From the NCBI GenBank assembly GCA_007692435.1, contig RECA01000111.1, positions 1-41,349 on the forward strand: a stretch of 41,349 bases of DNA, read 5' to 3'. Below the pieces are notes generated by a model, which saw only the letters and a program-made list of their open reading frames with translations, was not told the origin of the DNA and did not search any database. This DNA comes from Thioalkalivibrio sp. Its GTDB lineage: Bacteria; Pseudomonadota; Gammaproteobacteria; Ectothiorhodospirales; Ectothiorhodospiraceae. Shown here in pieces: positions 22,981 through 33,848 of this stretch; the stretch's first letter is position 1; each line of letters begins with the position of its first letter. The position numbers and the translations under genes were made by a program.

Positions 22981-23517
22981 GTGAAGAAGACCGCCCCGGG
23001 TCCTGACGAGCGTCTGCTGGTGCTCGTTCGACACGCGCAGGCGGGGGACTCGGAACGCTTCTGGCGGGAGACCGCGCGGCCCGACCGGGAACGGCCCCTG
23101 ACCGGCGAGGGCCGCAAACGCAACGCGGCGGCCGCCGCGGGCCTGTTCCGTCTGATCGGATCGCCCGATCACCTGTGGAGCAGCCCGTACACCCGGGCCT
23201 GGCAGACTGCGCAGGGCATCGCCGAGGTCTTCGGTTGCCCGCCCGAGGCCCCGGAGGCACTGGAACCGCCCTGGGGGCACCGGACCCTGTCGGACTGGCT
23301 GGAACTGCGCGTGGCCCGGGGCGAGACCGCGATGCTCGTGGGCCACGAGCCCGATCTCTCCACGCTTCTGACGCACTGGCTCTGCGGCGCGGGCGGCCGC
23401 GCGCCGGTACCGATGGAGAAGGGAGCCGCCTGTGCGCTCCGGGTCTTCGGGGACATCGTGCCCGGGAAGGTGGAACTGGTCTGGAAACTTCCCCAATATG
23501 GCCTCCGGCGACTGTAG
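22981..23517 (+). CDS. Histidine phosphatase family protein (SixA-like)
   Basis: VLVRHAQAGDSERFW, RPLTGEGRKRNAAAA, WSSPYTRAWQTAQ and VGHEPDLSTLL; GTG start inferred. Confidence 0.85.
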   Translation: MKKTAPGPDERLLVLVRHAQAGDSERFWRETARPDRERPLTGEGRKRNAAAAAGLFRLIGSPDHLWSSPYTRAWQTAQGIAEVFGCPPEAPEALEPPWGHRTLSDWLELRVARGETAMLVGHEPDLSTLLTHWLCGAGGRAPVPMEKGAACALRVFGDIVPGKVELVWKLPQYGLRRL

Positions 23518-23523
23518 TGGGCC

Positions 23524-25053
23524 ATGCAACGGCAGGGACACGCGATGCCAGCGAGCAAAGAACACAACGGTTTCGAGACGGTTGCAGCCGTCGATCTCGG
23601 CTCGAACAGCTTCCACATGATCGTGGCCCGCTGGCATGAGGGCGAGGTCATCATGGTCGATCGTCTGAAGGAAACGGTCCGTCTGGCGAGTGGCCTGGAC
23701 AACCGGAACCGCCTCTCCGCGGCCGCGCAGGAGCGCGCGCTGGCGTGTCTCGGGCGGTTCGGGCAGCGCCTGCGGGAGATGCCGCCCGGCAGCGTCCGGG
23801 CGCTCGGCACCAATACCCTGCGCAAGGCGCGCGGCTCCCGCCGGTTCCTGGAGGATGCCGAGGAGGCCCTCGGGCACCCCGTGGAGATCATCGGCGGCCG
23901 CGAAGAGGCGCGCCTGATCTACCTCGGCGTCGCGCATACCCTCGCTGACGACAGGGGCCGCCGGCTGGTGATCGATATCGGCGGAGGCAGCACCGAGTTC
24001 ATCATCGGCGAGCGCTTCGAGCCGCAGCTGGCGGAGAGTCTGCAGATGGGCTGCGTGACCTTCAGCAGCCTGCACTTCCCCGATGGCCGGATCAACGCTC
24101 GACGTTTCCGTCAGGCGGAACTGCACGCGCAACTGGAGCTGCAGCCGATCGTGGCGGCCTACCGGGCGCTGGGCTGGGAACAGGCACTGGGGTCGTCCGG
24201 GACGCTGCTGGCGCTCGACCGGATCCTGCAGGAGGGCGGGCTGGAGAAGAGCCGGGGTCTGACCCTGCCGTCGCTCGAGGCGCTGCGTGCCCGGATGATC
24301 GAGGCGGGAGACATCGACCGCCTGAGCCTGCCCGGGCTCAGCGACGACCGGCGCCCGGTGATCGTCGGCGGTCTGGCCGTGATCATCGGTGCCTTCCGCG
24401 CACTCGGGATCGAGCGGATGACCACCTCGGACGGGGCGCTGCGCGAGGGGGTCGTGCACGACCTGTTCGGGCGCTTCCATCACGAGGACGTGCGGGCACG
24501 CACCATCCACCACCTGCGCAAGCGCTTCGCAGTCGACGCCGTCCACGCCGAGCGGGTGGTGGAGCAGGCCCGGCGGCTGCTGGGACCGGTCTCGGGGGCC
24601 TGGGCCCTGGGCAAGGCCGACGCGGACCTGTTGAGCTGGGCCGCGGAACTCCACGAGATCGGCCTGGCCCTGGCCCACAGCCGTTACCACAAGCACGGGG
24701 AATACCTGCTGACCCATGCCGATCTGCCGGGCTTTTCCCGCCAGGAGCAGGCGGAGCTTGCGCTGCTGGTTCGGGCCCATCGCCGGCGTCTGCAGGAGCG
24801 TCTGTTCGAGGACCTGCCGAAGCCCAGGCGCAAGCGGCTGATGCGGCTGGCGGTGCTGTTGCGGCTGGCCGTACTGCTGCACCGCTCCCGAACCGATGCG
24901 CCGGTGCCGCTGGAGGGGATATCGGTGTCGGGAAAGGACCTCCGCATCGCCTTTGAGGACGGCTGGCTCGCGGAGCACCCGCTGACCGCAGCCGACCTCG
25001 AGCACGAGGCCGGGCAGCTGAAGGAGCTGGGCTTCACGCTGAAGGCGTCCTGA
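23524..25053 (+). CDS. ppx: Exopolyphosphatase / guanosine pentaphosphatase (Ppx/GppA)
   Basis: AAVDLGSNSFHMIVARW, LGTNTLRKARGSRRFL, IDIGGGSTEFIIG plus C-terminal HD-like region. Alternative start at 23548. Confidence 0.92.
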   Translation: MQRQGHAMPASKEHNGFETVAAVDLGSNSFHMIVARWHEGEVIMVDRLKETVRLASGLDNRNRLSAAAQERALACLGRFGQRLREMPPGSVRALGTNTLRKARGSRRFLEDAEEALGHPVEIIGGREEARLIYLGVAHTLADDRGRRLVIDIGGGSTEFIIGERFEPQLAESLQMGCVTFSSLHFPDGRINARRFRQAELHAQLELQPIVAAYRALGWEQALGSSGTLLALDRILQEGGLEKSRGLTLPSLEALRARMIEAGDIDRLSLPGLSDDRRPVIVGGLAVIIGAFRALGIERMTTSDGALREGVVHDLFGRFHHEDVRARTIHHLRKRFAVDAVHAERVVEQARRLLGPVSGAWALGKADADLLSWAAELHEIGLALAHSRYHKHGEYLLTHADLPGFSRQEQAELALLVRAHRRRLQERLFEDLPKPRRKRLMRLAVLLRLAVLLHRSRTDAPVPLEGISVSGKDLRIAFEDGWLAEHPLTAADLEHEAGQLKELGFTLKAS

Positions 25054-25122
25054 GGCAGGGCAGGGTGGACGCAAGCCCGGTCAGTCGAACCGATCCATTC
25101 GAATTGCTTCGGGCAGCGGGTC

Positions 25123-27198
25123 TTAGCGATTCGCCAGTCGCGCGAGCAGGTCCTTTTGTGCCGAGTACGGCTCTTCGCCGGGCGTCGGGGACAGGCGCTG
25201 GTAGCTGCCGTCCTTCTGCAGGATCCAGGCGCAGGTATTGTCCCGCATGTAGCAGAACAGCGACTCCTCGGCGGCGCGCTCGCGCAGCTTCGGGTCCTTG
25301 ATGGGAAAGGCGGCCTCGACCCGACGGAAGAAGTTGCGCGGCATCCAGTCCGCACTGGACATGTAGAGCTCGGGCTGCCCGTCGTTGCCGAAGTAGAACA
25401 CGCGCGAGTGTTCGAGGAAGCGTCCGAGCACCGAACGAACCTCGATGTTCTCGGAGATGCCGGGCACCCCGGGACGCAGGCAGCAGATCCCGCGCACCAG
25501 CAGCCGCACCTCTACGCCGGCACCGGAGGCGCGGTAGAGGGCCTGGATCACGCCGGGCTCGATCAGCGAGTTCATGCGCGCCGCGATCAGCGCCGGTCGG
25601 CCGGCCCGGGCGTGGGCGGTCTCGCGTTCGATCCGCTCCACGATCGCGGTGTGCAGGGTGAACGGGGCCTGCAGCAGGTCCTTCAGCTTCGAGACCTTCC
25701 CGAGACCGGTGAGCTGCTGGAAGATCCGGTGCACGTCCTCGGTGATCACCGGATCGGCGGTGAGCAGGCCGTAGTCGGTGTAGGCCTTGGCCGTTCCCGC
25801 GTGGTAGTTGCCAGTCCCGAGATGGGCGTAACGGGTGATGCGGTCCTTGTCGCGCCGCACGATCAGCGCCAGCTTGGCGTGCGTCTTGTAGCCGACCACG
25901 CCGTAGGTGATGTGCACGCCGGCATCCTGCATGCGGTTTGCGAGCTCGATGTTCGCCTCCTCGTCGAAGCGGGCCCGCAGCTCGATCACCACGGTGACCT
26001 CCTTGCCCGCCTGTGCCGCCTCGATCAGCAGCTCCACCAGCTCGGACTGGGTCCCGGTGCGGTACAGCGTCTGCTTGATCGCCAGGACGTCGGGATCGCG
26101 TGCCGCCTGCCGGATGAACTCGATCACCGGCATGAAGGACTCGTAGGGGTGGTGCAGCAGGATCTCCTGGGCGCGCACGGCCTCGAAGATGCTGATGCCG
26201 GCGCCGTGGTAGCGCGGCAGGCTGGGGACGAAGGGGCTGAACTTGAGATCCGGTCGTTCGACCAGGTCGTGCACCGCCATCAGGCGGTTCAGGTTCACGA
26301 GGCCGTGCACCTGGTAGAGCTCGCTTCCGGTCAGCTTGAACTGGGCGAGCAGGAACCGCGCGTCGTCCTCCGGACAGTTGTCCGCGATCTCGAGGCGCAC
26401 CGCCTCTCCGTAATTGCGCTGGGGCAGCTCGCCCTCGAGGGCGTTGAGCAGGTCGTCGATCTCCTCCTCGCGCACGAAGAGGTCGGAATTGCGTGTCAGC
26501 CGGAACTGGTAGCAGCCGGTCACCTTCATGCCCTGGAACAGCTCGTCCACGTGCGCGTGCAGGATCGACGACAGGAACACGAAGTCGTTGTCACCCCGGG
26601 CGACCTCGCGTGGCAGGCGCACGACGCGGGGCAGGGAACGCGGCGCCTGCACCACCGCACGGCGGGATTCGCGGCCGAAGGCGTCCTTGCCCTTCAGGGT
26701 GACGATGAAGTTCAGGCTCTTGTTCAGGATGCGCGGAAACGGGTGCGCCGGGTCCAGGCCCAGCGGGCTGAGCACCGGCTGGAGCTGTTCCCGGAAGAAT
26801 TCCTTCAGCCACCGCCGCTGTACGTCGTTCCAGTGCGTGCGCCGTATGAAGCGGATCTCCTTTTCGGCCAGTTCCGGAATCAGCACCGCGTTCAGGGTCC
26901 GGTACTGCTCCGCAACGAGCTCGTGCGCAACCACGCTGATCTTCGCCAGCTGCTCCGAGGCGGTGAGCCCGTCTGGCCCCGGCGTGTGCACGTTCAGGGC
27001 GACCTGCTGGCGCAGCGAGCCAACACGGACCTCGAAGAACTCGTCGAGGTTGGTGGAGGAGATGCACAGCAGGCGCAGGCGTTCCAGCAGCGGGTAGCCC
27101 TGGTCGAGCGCGAGCTGCAACACGCGCCGGTTGAACTCCAGCAGCGAGAGCTCGCGGTTCAGGTAGAGCTCGGGGTTGGCGAGATCGATGTCGTTCAT
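25123..27198 (-). CDS. ppk1: Polyphosphate kinase 1
   Basis: LYLNRELSLLEFNRRVL, LCISSTNLDEFFEVRVG, HHPYESF, YAHLGTGNYH and ELYMSSADWMPRNF. Confidence 0.96.
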   Translation of the reverse strand: MNDIDLANPELYLNRELSLLEFNRRVLQLALDQGYPLLERLRLLCISSTNLDEFFEVRVGSLRQQVALNVHTPGPDGLTASEQLAKISVVAHELVAEQYRTLNAVLIPELAEKEIRFIRRTHWNDVQRRWLKEFFREQLQPVLSPLGLDPAHPFPRILNKSLNFIVTLKGKDAFGRESRRAVVQAPRSLPRVVRLPREVARGDNDFVFLSSILHAHVDELFQGMKVTGCYQFRLTRNSDLFVREEEIDDLLNALEGELPQRNYGEAVRLEIADNCPEDDARFLLAQFKLTGSELYQVHGLVNLNRLMAVHDLVERPDLKFSPFVPSLPRYHGAGISIFEAVRAQEILLHHPYESFMPVIEFIRQAARDPDVLAIKQTLYRTGTQSELVELLIEAAQAGKEVTVVIELRARFDEEANIELANRMQDAGVHITYGVVGYKTHAKLALIVRRDKDRITRYAHLGTGNYHAGTAKAYTDYGLLTADPVITEDVHRIFQQLTGLGKVSKLKDLLQAPFTLHTAIVERIERETAHARAGRPALIAARMNSLIEPGVIQALYRASGAGVEVRLLVRGICCLRPGVPGISENIEVRSVLGRFLEHSRVFYFGNDGQPELYMSSADWMPRNFFRRVEAAFPIKDPKLRERAAEESLFCYMRDNTCAWILQKDGSYQRLSPTPGEEPYSAQKDLLARLANR

Positions 27199-27286
27199 CG
27201 GGAGCGGGGCGGCGATGCGGGCAGGTCCCGAGCGTAAACCAATCCCTGGGTGCGGTATACCGCACCGGCCCTCATCGCGTGCGCCC

Positions 27287-28195
27287 TCAGGCCGCGAGCA
27301 GGAATTCGACCAGGGCCTTCTGGGCGTGCAGCCGGTTCTCGGCCTCGTCCCAGACCACGCTCTGCGCCCCCTCGAGGACCTCGGTGCTGACCTCTTCCTC
27401 GCGGTGCGCCGGCAGGCAGTGCATGAAGATCGCCTCGGGTCGCGCCAGACGCATCAGCCCGGCATCGACGAAGAAGCCCGAGAAGGCCTGCCGGCGGGCG
27501 CTCTTCTCGTCCTCCTGCCCCATGCTGGCCCAGACGTCGGTCACCACCAGGTCGGCGTCGCGCACCGCCTGCCGCGGGTCGCGCACCAGTTCCAGTGCTG
27601 GACCGGCGGCGGCGCTGATCTCCGGGTGGGGATCGTAGCCCTCCGGGCAGGCGGCCGCGAGGGTGAAACCGAGGAGACGCGCAGCGTGGATGTAGCTGTT
27701 GCACATGTTGTTGCCGTCGCCGATCCAGGCCACGCGCTTGCCGCGAATCTCACCGCGGTGCTCGAAGTAGGTCTGGAGGTCGGCCAGTAGCTGTGCCGGG
27801 TGCTCGCGGTCGGTCAGCCCGTTGATCACCGGCACCGTCGCGTAGTTGGCGAAGCGCTCGACCTTCTCGTGCTCGTAGGTGCGGATCATCACGCTGTCCA
27901 CCATCCGCGAGAGTACGCGGGCGGTGTCCTCGATCGGCTCGCCGCGTCCCAGCTGGGTGTCGCGCGGCGACAGAAACAGCGCGTTGCCACCGAGCTGCTG
28001 CATGCCGACCTCGAAGGACACGCGGGTGCGGGTGGACGACTTCTCGAAGATCATGCCCAGCACCTTGCCGCGCAGGAGGCCGTCGTGGTGGGTGCCGGCA
28101 CGGGTCTCGCCCTTCAGCTCGATGGCGCGCTCGATGATCTGGCGAATCTCGGTGCCGGTGAGGTCGGCAAGTGATATAAAATGCCTGAGGTTCAT
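27287..28195 (-). CDS. argF: Ornithine carbamoyltransferase
   Basis: [21 protein letters not shown] (STRTR motif), [26 protein letters not shown]. Confidence 0.96.
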   Translation of the reverse strand: MNLRHFISLADLTGTEIRQIIERAIELKGETRAGTHHDGLLRGKVLGMIFEKSSTRTRVSFEVGMQQLGGNALFLSPRDTQLGRGEPIEDTARVLSRMVDSVMIRTYEHEKVERFANYATVPVINGLTDREHPAQLLADLQTYFEHRGEIRGKRVAWIGDGNNMCNSYIHAARLLGFTLAAACPEGYDPHPEISAAAGPALELVRDPRQAVRDADLVVTDVWASMGQEDEKSARRQAFSGFFVDAGLMRLARPEAIFMHCLPAHREEEVSTEVLEGAQSVVWDEAENRLHAQKALVEFLLAA

Positions 28196-29388
28196 GCACT
28201 AATCCTTTGTCTTTCTTCCTTGTTGATCAGCTCGAGCACGATGTCGGACACCGTGTCGGCGATCTCGGTCGCCTGCGCGTCGTTGATGATCAGGGGCGGC
28301 AGCAGGCGAATCACGCGTTCCGCGGTGACGTTGATCAGCAGGCCGCGGTCCAGCGCGGCGCGCACGAGGTCGCCGGCCGGGCGGTCCAGTTCGATGCCGA
28401 GCATCAGGCCCCGGCCGCGAATCTCCACCACCTCGGGCCGGTCGCCGAGCCTCTCCTCGAACAGTCGCAGCAGCCGGGCACCCACCCGCTCGGCCTCCTC
28501 GCGCAGGGCCTCGGCCTGCATCACGTCGAGAACGGCGAGTGCAGCGCGGCAGGCCAGCGGATTGCCGCCGAAGGTGGTCCCGTGGCTGCCGGGCGTGAAC
28601 AGGTCGACGGCGCGTCGGGCGACCAGGCTGGCGCCAATCGGCACGCCGTTGCCAAGGCCCTTGGCCAGGCTGAGCACGTCGGGCAGCATCGCCTCGTGCT
28701 GGAATGCGAACCAGTGGCCGGTGCGACCGATACCGGCCTGCACCTCGTCGAGCATCAGCAGCCAGTCGTTCTCGGTCGCGAGCGCGCGGAGATCGCGCAG
28801 GTAGCCCGCCGGCGGAATGCGGATGCCGCCCTCGCCGGTGATGGGCTCGACCAGGATCGCGGCGACCTCCGGATCGTTGCGGTACTCGGCCACCGCGGCC
28901 GAATCGCCGAACGGGACCCGGACGAAGCCGTCGAGCAGGGGTTCGAAGCCGCGCTGGATGCGGGCATTGCCGGTGGCCGTCAGCGTGGCCATCGTGCGTC
29001 CGTGAAAGCTGCTGTCCATCACGATGATCTTGGGCCGCTCGATGCCCCGGCGGTGTCCGTGCAGGCGGGCGAGCTTGATCGCGGCCTCGTTGGCCTCGGC
29101 GCCCGAGTTGCAGAAGAAGACCTGGTCCATGCCGGACAGCGCACTGAGGCGACGCGCCAGTTGCTCCTGCAGCGGAATCCGGTACAGGTTGGAGGTGTGT
29201 ATCAGCGTGTGCGCCTGGTCGGCGACGGCGGCCGCGATCTTCGGGTGGGCGTGGCCGAGCCCGCAGACGGCAATCCCCGAGAGGGCATCCAGGTAACGGT
29301 GACCCTCGGTATCCCAGAGCCATGCACCCTCGCCGCGCTCGAAGGCGACCGGCAGCCGGTTGTAGGTCTTCTGAAGGGCATCAGCCAT
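28192..29388 (-). CDS. argD: Acetylornithine aminotransferase
   Basis: [72 protein letters not shown] overlap with argF. Confidence 0.95.
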   Translation of the reverse strand: MADALQKTYNRLPVAFERGEGAWLWDTEGHRYLDALSGIAVCGLGHAHPKIAAAVADQAHTLIHTSNLYRIPLQEQLARRLSALSGMDQVFFCNSGAEANEAAIKLARLHGHRRGIERPKIIVMDSSFHGRTMATLTATGNARIQRGFEPLLDGFVRVPFGDSAAVAEYRNDPEVAAILVEPITGEGGIRIPPAGYLRDLRALATENDWLLMLDEVQAGIGRTGHWFAFQHEAMLPDVLSLAKGLGNGVPIGASLVARRAVDLFTPGSHGTTFGGNPLACRAALAVLDVMQAEALREEAERVGARLLRLFEERLGDRPEVVEIRGRGLMLGIELDRPAGDLVRAALDRGLLINVTAERVIRLLPPLIINDAQATEIADTVSDIVLELINKEERQRISA

Positions 29389-29491
29389 CGCGAAGTCTCC
29401 TAATGAAGAAGGCCGGTGACATCGTCAGACGCTGCACCGGCCCTTGGTGGAGACACGTTTCACCGTGTCTCCATGCCTGTCGATTGTCGGA

Positions 29492-30073
29492 CTATTTCAT
29501 CTGGCTGGCAACGAAGTCCCAGTTGACCACGTTCCAGAAACCTTCCAGATACTTCGGGCGCTGATTGCGGTAGTCAATGTAGTAGGCATGCTCCCACACG
29601 TCCGCGGTCAGCAGCGGCGTCTTGCCGTCGCGCAGCGGGTTATCGGCATTGGAGGTGTTCACGATCTCCAGCGAACCGTCGGGATTCTGCACCAGCCAGG
29701 TCCAGCCGGAGCCGAAGTTGCCGGTGGCCATCTCGTTGAACTTTTCCTTGAAGGCGTCGACGGACCCGAAGGTCGAGCTGATCGCGTCGGCCAGCTTGCC
29801 GGAGGGTTCGCCGCCGCCGTTGGGGCTCATGCAGTTGAAGTAGAAGGTGTGGTTCCAGACCTGCGCCCCGTTGTTGAAGATGCCGCCGGCCGGCGCCTTC
29901 TCGACGATCTCTTCCAGGCTGGCGTTCTCGAATGCGCTGCCGGGCAGCAGACCGTTGAGTTTGGTCACGTAGGTCGCATGGTGCTTGTCGTGGTGAAACT
30001 CCAGGGTCTCCGCAGAGATATGCGGTTCCAGTGCATTCTTCTCGTAGGGCAGTGCGGGCAGTTCGTGTGCCAT
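29492..30073 (-). CDS. sodB: Fe/Mn superoxide dismutase (Fe-type SodB-like)
   Basis: [70 protein letters not shown]. Confidence 0.95.
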   Translation of the reverse strand: MAHELPALPYEKNALEPHISAETLEFHHDKHHATYVTKLNGLLPGSAFENASLEEIVEKAPAGGIFNNGAQVWNHTFYFNCMSPNGGGEPSGKLADAISSTFGSVDAFKEKFNEMATGNFGSGWTWLVQNPDGSLEIVNTSNADNPLRDGKTPLLTADVWEHAYYIDYRNQRPKYLEGFWNVVNWDFVASQMK

Positions 30074-30418
30074 GCGGGATCTCCTTGACGGTATCTGCGA
30101 GGCTTCGCAGGGTTCTTGGGGGACCGGAAAAGATAGACATCCGTCTTCCCGGATGCAATTCCCGACGTGTTCGCTCAGCTTTAAGGGCGCCTCCGTCCGC
30201 TTCGTGGGCCGGGGGAACAGGCGGGACCAATGCCTTATCATGCCACCTGTCGGAGCGTGAAGCACCGGAGGCCTCGTGAACCTGTACCCGTCTCGACAAC
30301 GCGGATCATCGGTTGCGCCGCCCACGCCGCGCGTGCGGATGCCTGCGCGCCAGCGACGTTCCCGGTTTGCCTGCCGGCCCCTTCCGGTTCGCCCACCCGG
30401 TCCCTGCCGCTTACCGCG

Positions 30419-31900
30419 ATGACCGATTCGCCTCGTCCGACCCGGCAGGCCTCCGCGGAGGGCGGCACGATGGCGCGCGTCGGGCGCTGGCTCGGGCCGC
30501 TGCTGTTCCTGGTCTTCCTGCTGGTGCCGCCGCCGGCCGGTTTCGATCCGGACGCGTGGCTGGTCCTCGGGCTGACCCTGTTCATGGCCACCTGGTGGGT
30601 CACCGAGGCCGCGCCGATCCCGGTGACCGCACTTCTGCCCGTCGCGGCGCTGCCGGTGCTCGGGGTGGTGCCGATCGCGGAGGCCACGGCCCCCTATGCG
30701 AATCCGCTGATCTTCCTCTTCGTGGGCGGTTTCGCGGTGGCCCTGGCGGTGCAGCGCTGGAATCTGCACCGGCGCGTGGCGCTGACGGTGCTGGAGTTTT
30801 CGGGGAGCCGCCTGGACCGGCTCATCGGCGGCTTCATGCTTGCTACCGCCGGTCTCAGCATGTGGGTCAGCAACACGGCCACCGCGGCGCTGATGCTTCC
30901 GATCGCGTTGTCCGTGCTCGCGCTGGTGGAAACGGACGCACAGACCCGCGAGGCCGGATCGCGGCCATCGCTGGCGCTGCTGCTCGGGATTGCCTTCGCT
31001 GCGAACATCGGCGGGATGGCCACGCTGATCGGGTCGCCGCCGAATGCGCTGACGGCCGCGTTCCTGAACGAGCGCTATGACCTGGAGATCGGCTTCGTGC
31101 AGTGGCTGGTGATGGGCCTGCCCATCTCCGCGACGCTGCTCCTGTTCACCTGGTGGTCACTGACGCACTGGGTGTTCCGGGTGCACCGGATCCGCCTGAC
31201 CGGGCTCGACGGTCTGCTGTCCAGCCAGCGCGAGGACCTCGGTGGCTGGACCTCGGCCGAATGGCGCGTGGCGGGGGTGTTTCTGCTGGTGGCACTGGCC
31301 TGGCTGTTCCGCCCGCTGCTCAACGATCTGTTTCCGATCGAACTCACCGATGCCGGCATTGCGGTCCTCGGCGCGACCGCCCTGTTCATTCTCCCGTCGG
31401 GACGCACGGAACAGCGCTATCTACTGGCCTGGGAGAATACGCGGGACCTGCCGTGGGGCGTCCTGCTGCTGGTCGGGGGCGGCCTGAGTCTCGGATCGGC
31501 GATCGAGAGCAGCGGCCTGGCGGCGCTGACGGCACAGACGCTCGACGCGGCCGTACAACTGCCGTTCTGGGTCCTGACGGTCGGCGTGATCCTGCTGACC
31601 ATGATCCTGAGCCACGTGACCAGCAATACCGCGACGGCGGCGACCCTGCTGCCGCTGGTCGCGGCACTCGCGCTGCAGGCCGATACCTCGCCGCTGCTCC
31701 TCGCCGTGCCGGTGGCGCTCGCGGCCTCGGCGGCCTTCATGCTTCCGGTCGCGACGCCCCCGAACGCAATCATCTTCGGCAGTGACCGGCTGACCGTGCT
31801 CGACATGGTCCGCGGCGGGGCACTCCCGAGCCTCGCGTCCGTGCTGCTGCTGATACCGGTCGCGCTCTTCTGGGTGGGTCCGATGCTGGGATCGGGGTGA
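30419..31900 (+). CDS. SLC13/DASS family anion permease
   Basis: Multi-[29 protein letters not shown]-type segment, [52 protein letters not shown]. Confidence 0.9.
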   Translation: MTDSPRPTRQASAEGGTMARVGRWLGPLLFLVFLLVPPPAGFDPDAWLVLGLTLFMATWWVTEAAPIPVTALLPVAALPVLGVVPIAEATAPYANPLIFLFVGGFAVALAVQRWNLHRRVALTVLEFSGSRLDRLIGGFMLATAGLSMWVSNTATAALMLPIALSVLALVETDAQTREAGSRPSLALLLGIAFAANIGGMATLIGSPPNALTAAFLNERYDLEIGFVQWLVMGLPISATLLLFTWWSLTHWVFRVHRIRLTGLDGLLSSQREDLGGWTSAEWRVAGVFLLVALAWLFRPLLNDLFPIELTDAGIAVLGATALFILPSGRTEQRYLLAWENTRDLPWGVLLLVGGGLSLGSAIESSGLAALTAQTLDAAVQLPFWVLTVGVILLTMILSHVTSNTATAATLLPLVAALALQADTSPLLLAVPVALAASAAFMLPVATPPNAIIFGSDRLTVLDMVRGGALPSLASVLLLIPVALFWVGPMLGSG

Positions 31901-32730
31901 CCGTGATGGCAACGGGATCCGGCGCACCAGAGATGCGCATGGCGCTCAACGACATGCTCTGGCTGCTGACAGTGCCCGTCTTCCTGATCGTCCTGAGCCG
32001 GGTCGGCGTGCTGCTACCGGACACGGCGGTCGCGGTCCTCGTGCTGGGGCTGGCGCTGTTCATGACGGCGGGCATCTGGCTGCGGCTGGTGCTGCGCAGG
32101 CGGATCTTCCTGGCCGGGGCGCTTCGCGCGGAGAGTCCATGGTACCGGCGGCTGCGCGGTGGACCCCTGATGGCGCTGGTGGCGCTGGGGGGCGCGATTC
32201 CGCTGGCGGCGATCCTGGTGGTCGCGATGGCCCGGGTGGACGCTCCGCACCTGCTGCTCGGGATGGTGCTGAACGTGCCGGTGCTGGTGCTGCTGCGGGA
32301 GTTCTGGAGCCGGCGTCTCGCCAGCCATGCGGTCCCGCGGTTCCGTGCGATGCTCGCGCTGCGGCTGGCGCTCGCACTCAATCTCGGGTTGCTGTTCCTG
32401 GCGCTGGCGGTGGCGGCGCTGTTTCGCACCTACCCGGAACTCTCCGGGCTGACGCTGGCGGAGGCGATGCTCTCCGAGGCCGGACGGCAGGAGGCGACAA
32501 GCGGGCTGCTGCAGGCGTTGATGCAGCTGGCCGCGGCGAAGGATGCGATGGCCTGGTGGCTGGGACAGCAGGTCCTGCCGGGGGTGATCGACCCGGGGCT
32601 CCAGGTCGCCGGCTGGATGGTGCTCGTGGCAACCGATCTGCTGGTGGTATGGTCTTACCTATTGATATGCGCCTCGGTACTCACGGTGCTGCACTGGCGC
32701 GCCTGGCATCCCGGGGGGCATCGAGAATGA
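31897..32730 (+). CDS. Hypothetical multi-TM inner membrane protein
   Basis: Several predicted TM helices; start overlaps the permease stop (GTGA) and its stop overlaps the next start (ATGA). Confidence 0.7.
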   Translation: MTVMATGSGAPEMRMALNDMLWLLTVPVFLIVLSRVGVLLPDTAVAVLVLGLALFMTAGIWLRLVLRRRIFLAGALRAESPWYRRLRGGPLMALVALGGAIPLAAILVVAMARVDAPHLLLGMVLNVPVLVLLREFWSRRLASHAVPRFRAMLALRLALALNLGLLFLALAVAALFRTYPELSGLTLAEAMLSEAGRQEATSGLLQALMQLAAAKDAMAWWLGQQVLPGVIDPGLQVAGWMVLVATDLLVVWSYLLICASVLTVLHWRAWHPGGHRE

Positions 32731-33848
32731 ACACGCAGGTGCAAAGACGCGGCATTGCCGGCAACGCGGCCCGGGCGCTGGGCGTGGTGCTGGCGCTTGC
32801 GCTGTTGACCGCCCTGGTGATGGATCAGCGGCCGTGGGACCGTCTGCTCGCGACGGACTCCGGGGTCGGTATCGTGATCCAGGGTCAGCGGTTCCAGCTC
32901 CCCGCAGAGGAGTCCGCCGTCATCGAGCATCGAGCCGCGCGGCACGCGGACCGCGGGGCCGCCGAGGCTGGCGACGCGGCGGCCCGGCTGGTGGCGGCCG
33001 AGCTCGACGACCTGTTCGAGCGGTTGTCCGGGCGCCTTCCGGCCTATGCCGACTGGTACTTCTCGCTGCGCGGAGAGTACACGCGCCTTTCACTGCTGAT
33101 CCTGCGCTGGGGCGGACTCGCCACTGCGGACCCGGTCGTCGACAAGGCGGTGGAACTCATCCTCGGTGGCGAGGAACTGGCTGGGGAGGTCAGCGCGATC
33201 GAAGGCCGGGTGGAGGGCCTTCTGGCGGCGCGCGCGAGCGAGCTGCGGACTGCCTGGCTGCAGGAATTGCTGCTGATGGCGGGGGAGCCGAGGCCCGCGA
33301 GCGAGCCCGGTACGCCCTCGGCGGTGGTCCTGCTCGACGACCTGGCGAAGGAGTTCGCGGGTCACGGGAGCAGCGAATTCCTCACCCGTCTGTCGGCGAG
33401 TTCTGCCGGTGCGGCCTCCGCCGGCGCCGCCGGACCGCTGGCGGCGCGCCTGGCGCTGCGTTCCTCTGCGGCCGCGGCCGGAGGTGGGTCGCTGGCGCTG
33501 AAGGGCGCGGGACGCGGTGCGGCGAAGGCCGGCAGCGCGGGCGCCGGGGCACTGGGCTGTGCCGCCGCCGGGCCCGCCGCCTGGGCGTGTGCGCTGGCGG
33601 TGGGCGGGGCCGCGTGGCTCGCCACCGACTGGGCGCTGCTTTCCGCGGACGAGTGGCGCAACCGGGACGCGCTGATCGCCGACTGGGAGGCGCGGCTTGC
33701 GCTGTTGCGGGCGGAACTGGAGGAGACGCTGCTCGAGCATTACGACGAGGCGATTGCGGCCTGGCACCGGGGGATGCGCCTGGAGGTCGAGCGGAGCTTC
33801 TCCCCGCTCGACTCGGTGCGCGGCGCACCGCCCCGCCGCTCGATCTAG
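32727..33848 (+). CDS. Hypothetical protein with N-terminal TM and glycine/alanine-rich hydrophobic segment
   Basis: RALGVVLALALLTALVM TM segment; helical body; GAGRGAAKAGSAGAGALGCAAAGPAAWACALAVGGAAWLATDWALL; C-terminal coiled-coil-like tail. Confidence 0.7.
   Translation: MNTQVQRRGIAGNAARALGVVLALALLTALVMDQRPWDRLLATDSGVGIVIQGQRFQLPAEESAVIEHRAARHADRGAAEAGDAAARLVAAELDDLFERLSGRLPAYADWYFSLRGEYTRLSLLILRWGGLATADPVVDKAVELILGGEELAGEVSAIEGRVEGLLAARASELRTAWLQELLLMAGEPRPASEPGTPSAVVLLDDLAKEFAGHGSSEFLTRLSASSAGAASAGAAGPLAARLALRSSAAAAGGGSLALKGAGRGAAKAGSAGAGALGCAAAGPAAWACALAVGGAAWLATDWALLSADEWRNRDALIADWEARLALLRAELEETLLEHYDEAIAAWHRGMRLEVERSFSPLDSVRGAPPRRSI

Noticed and set aside
22834-25074. Long N-terminal extension of the EgtC-like ORF (1008 aa)
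   Set aside because: Antisense to SixA-like and ppx genes; the real start is MCRHVAYIGP at 22833.
25156-27237. 693-aa plus-strand ORF opposite ppk1
   Set aside because: Codon-shadow ORF of ppk1; composition typical of antisense artefacts.
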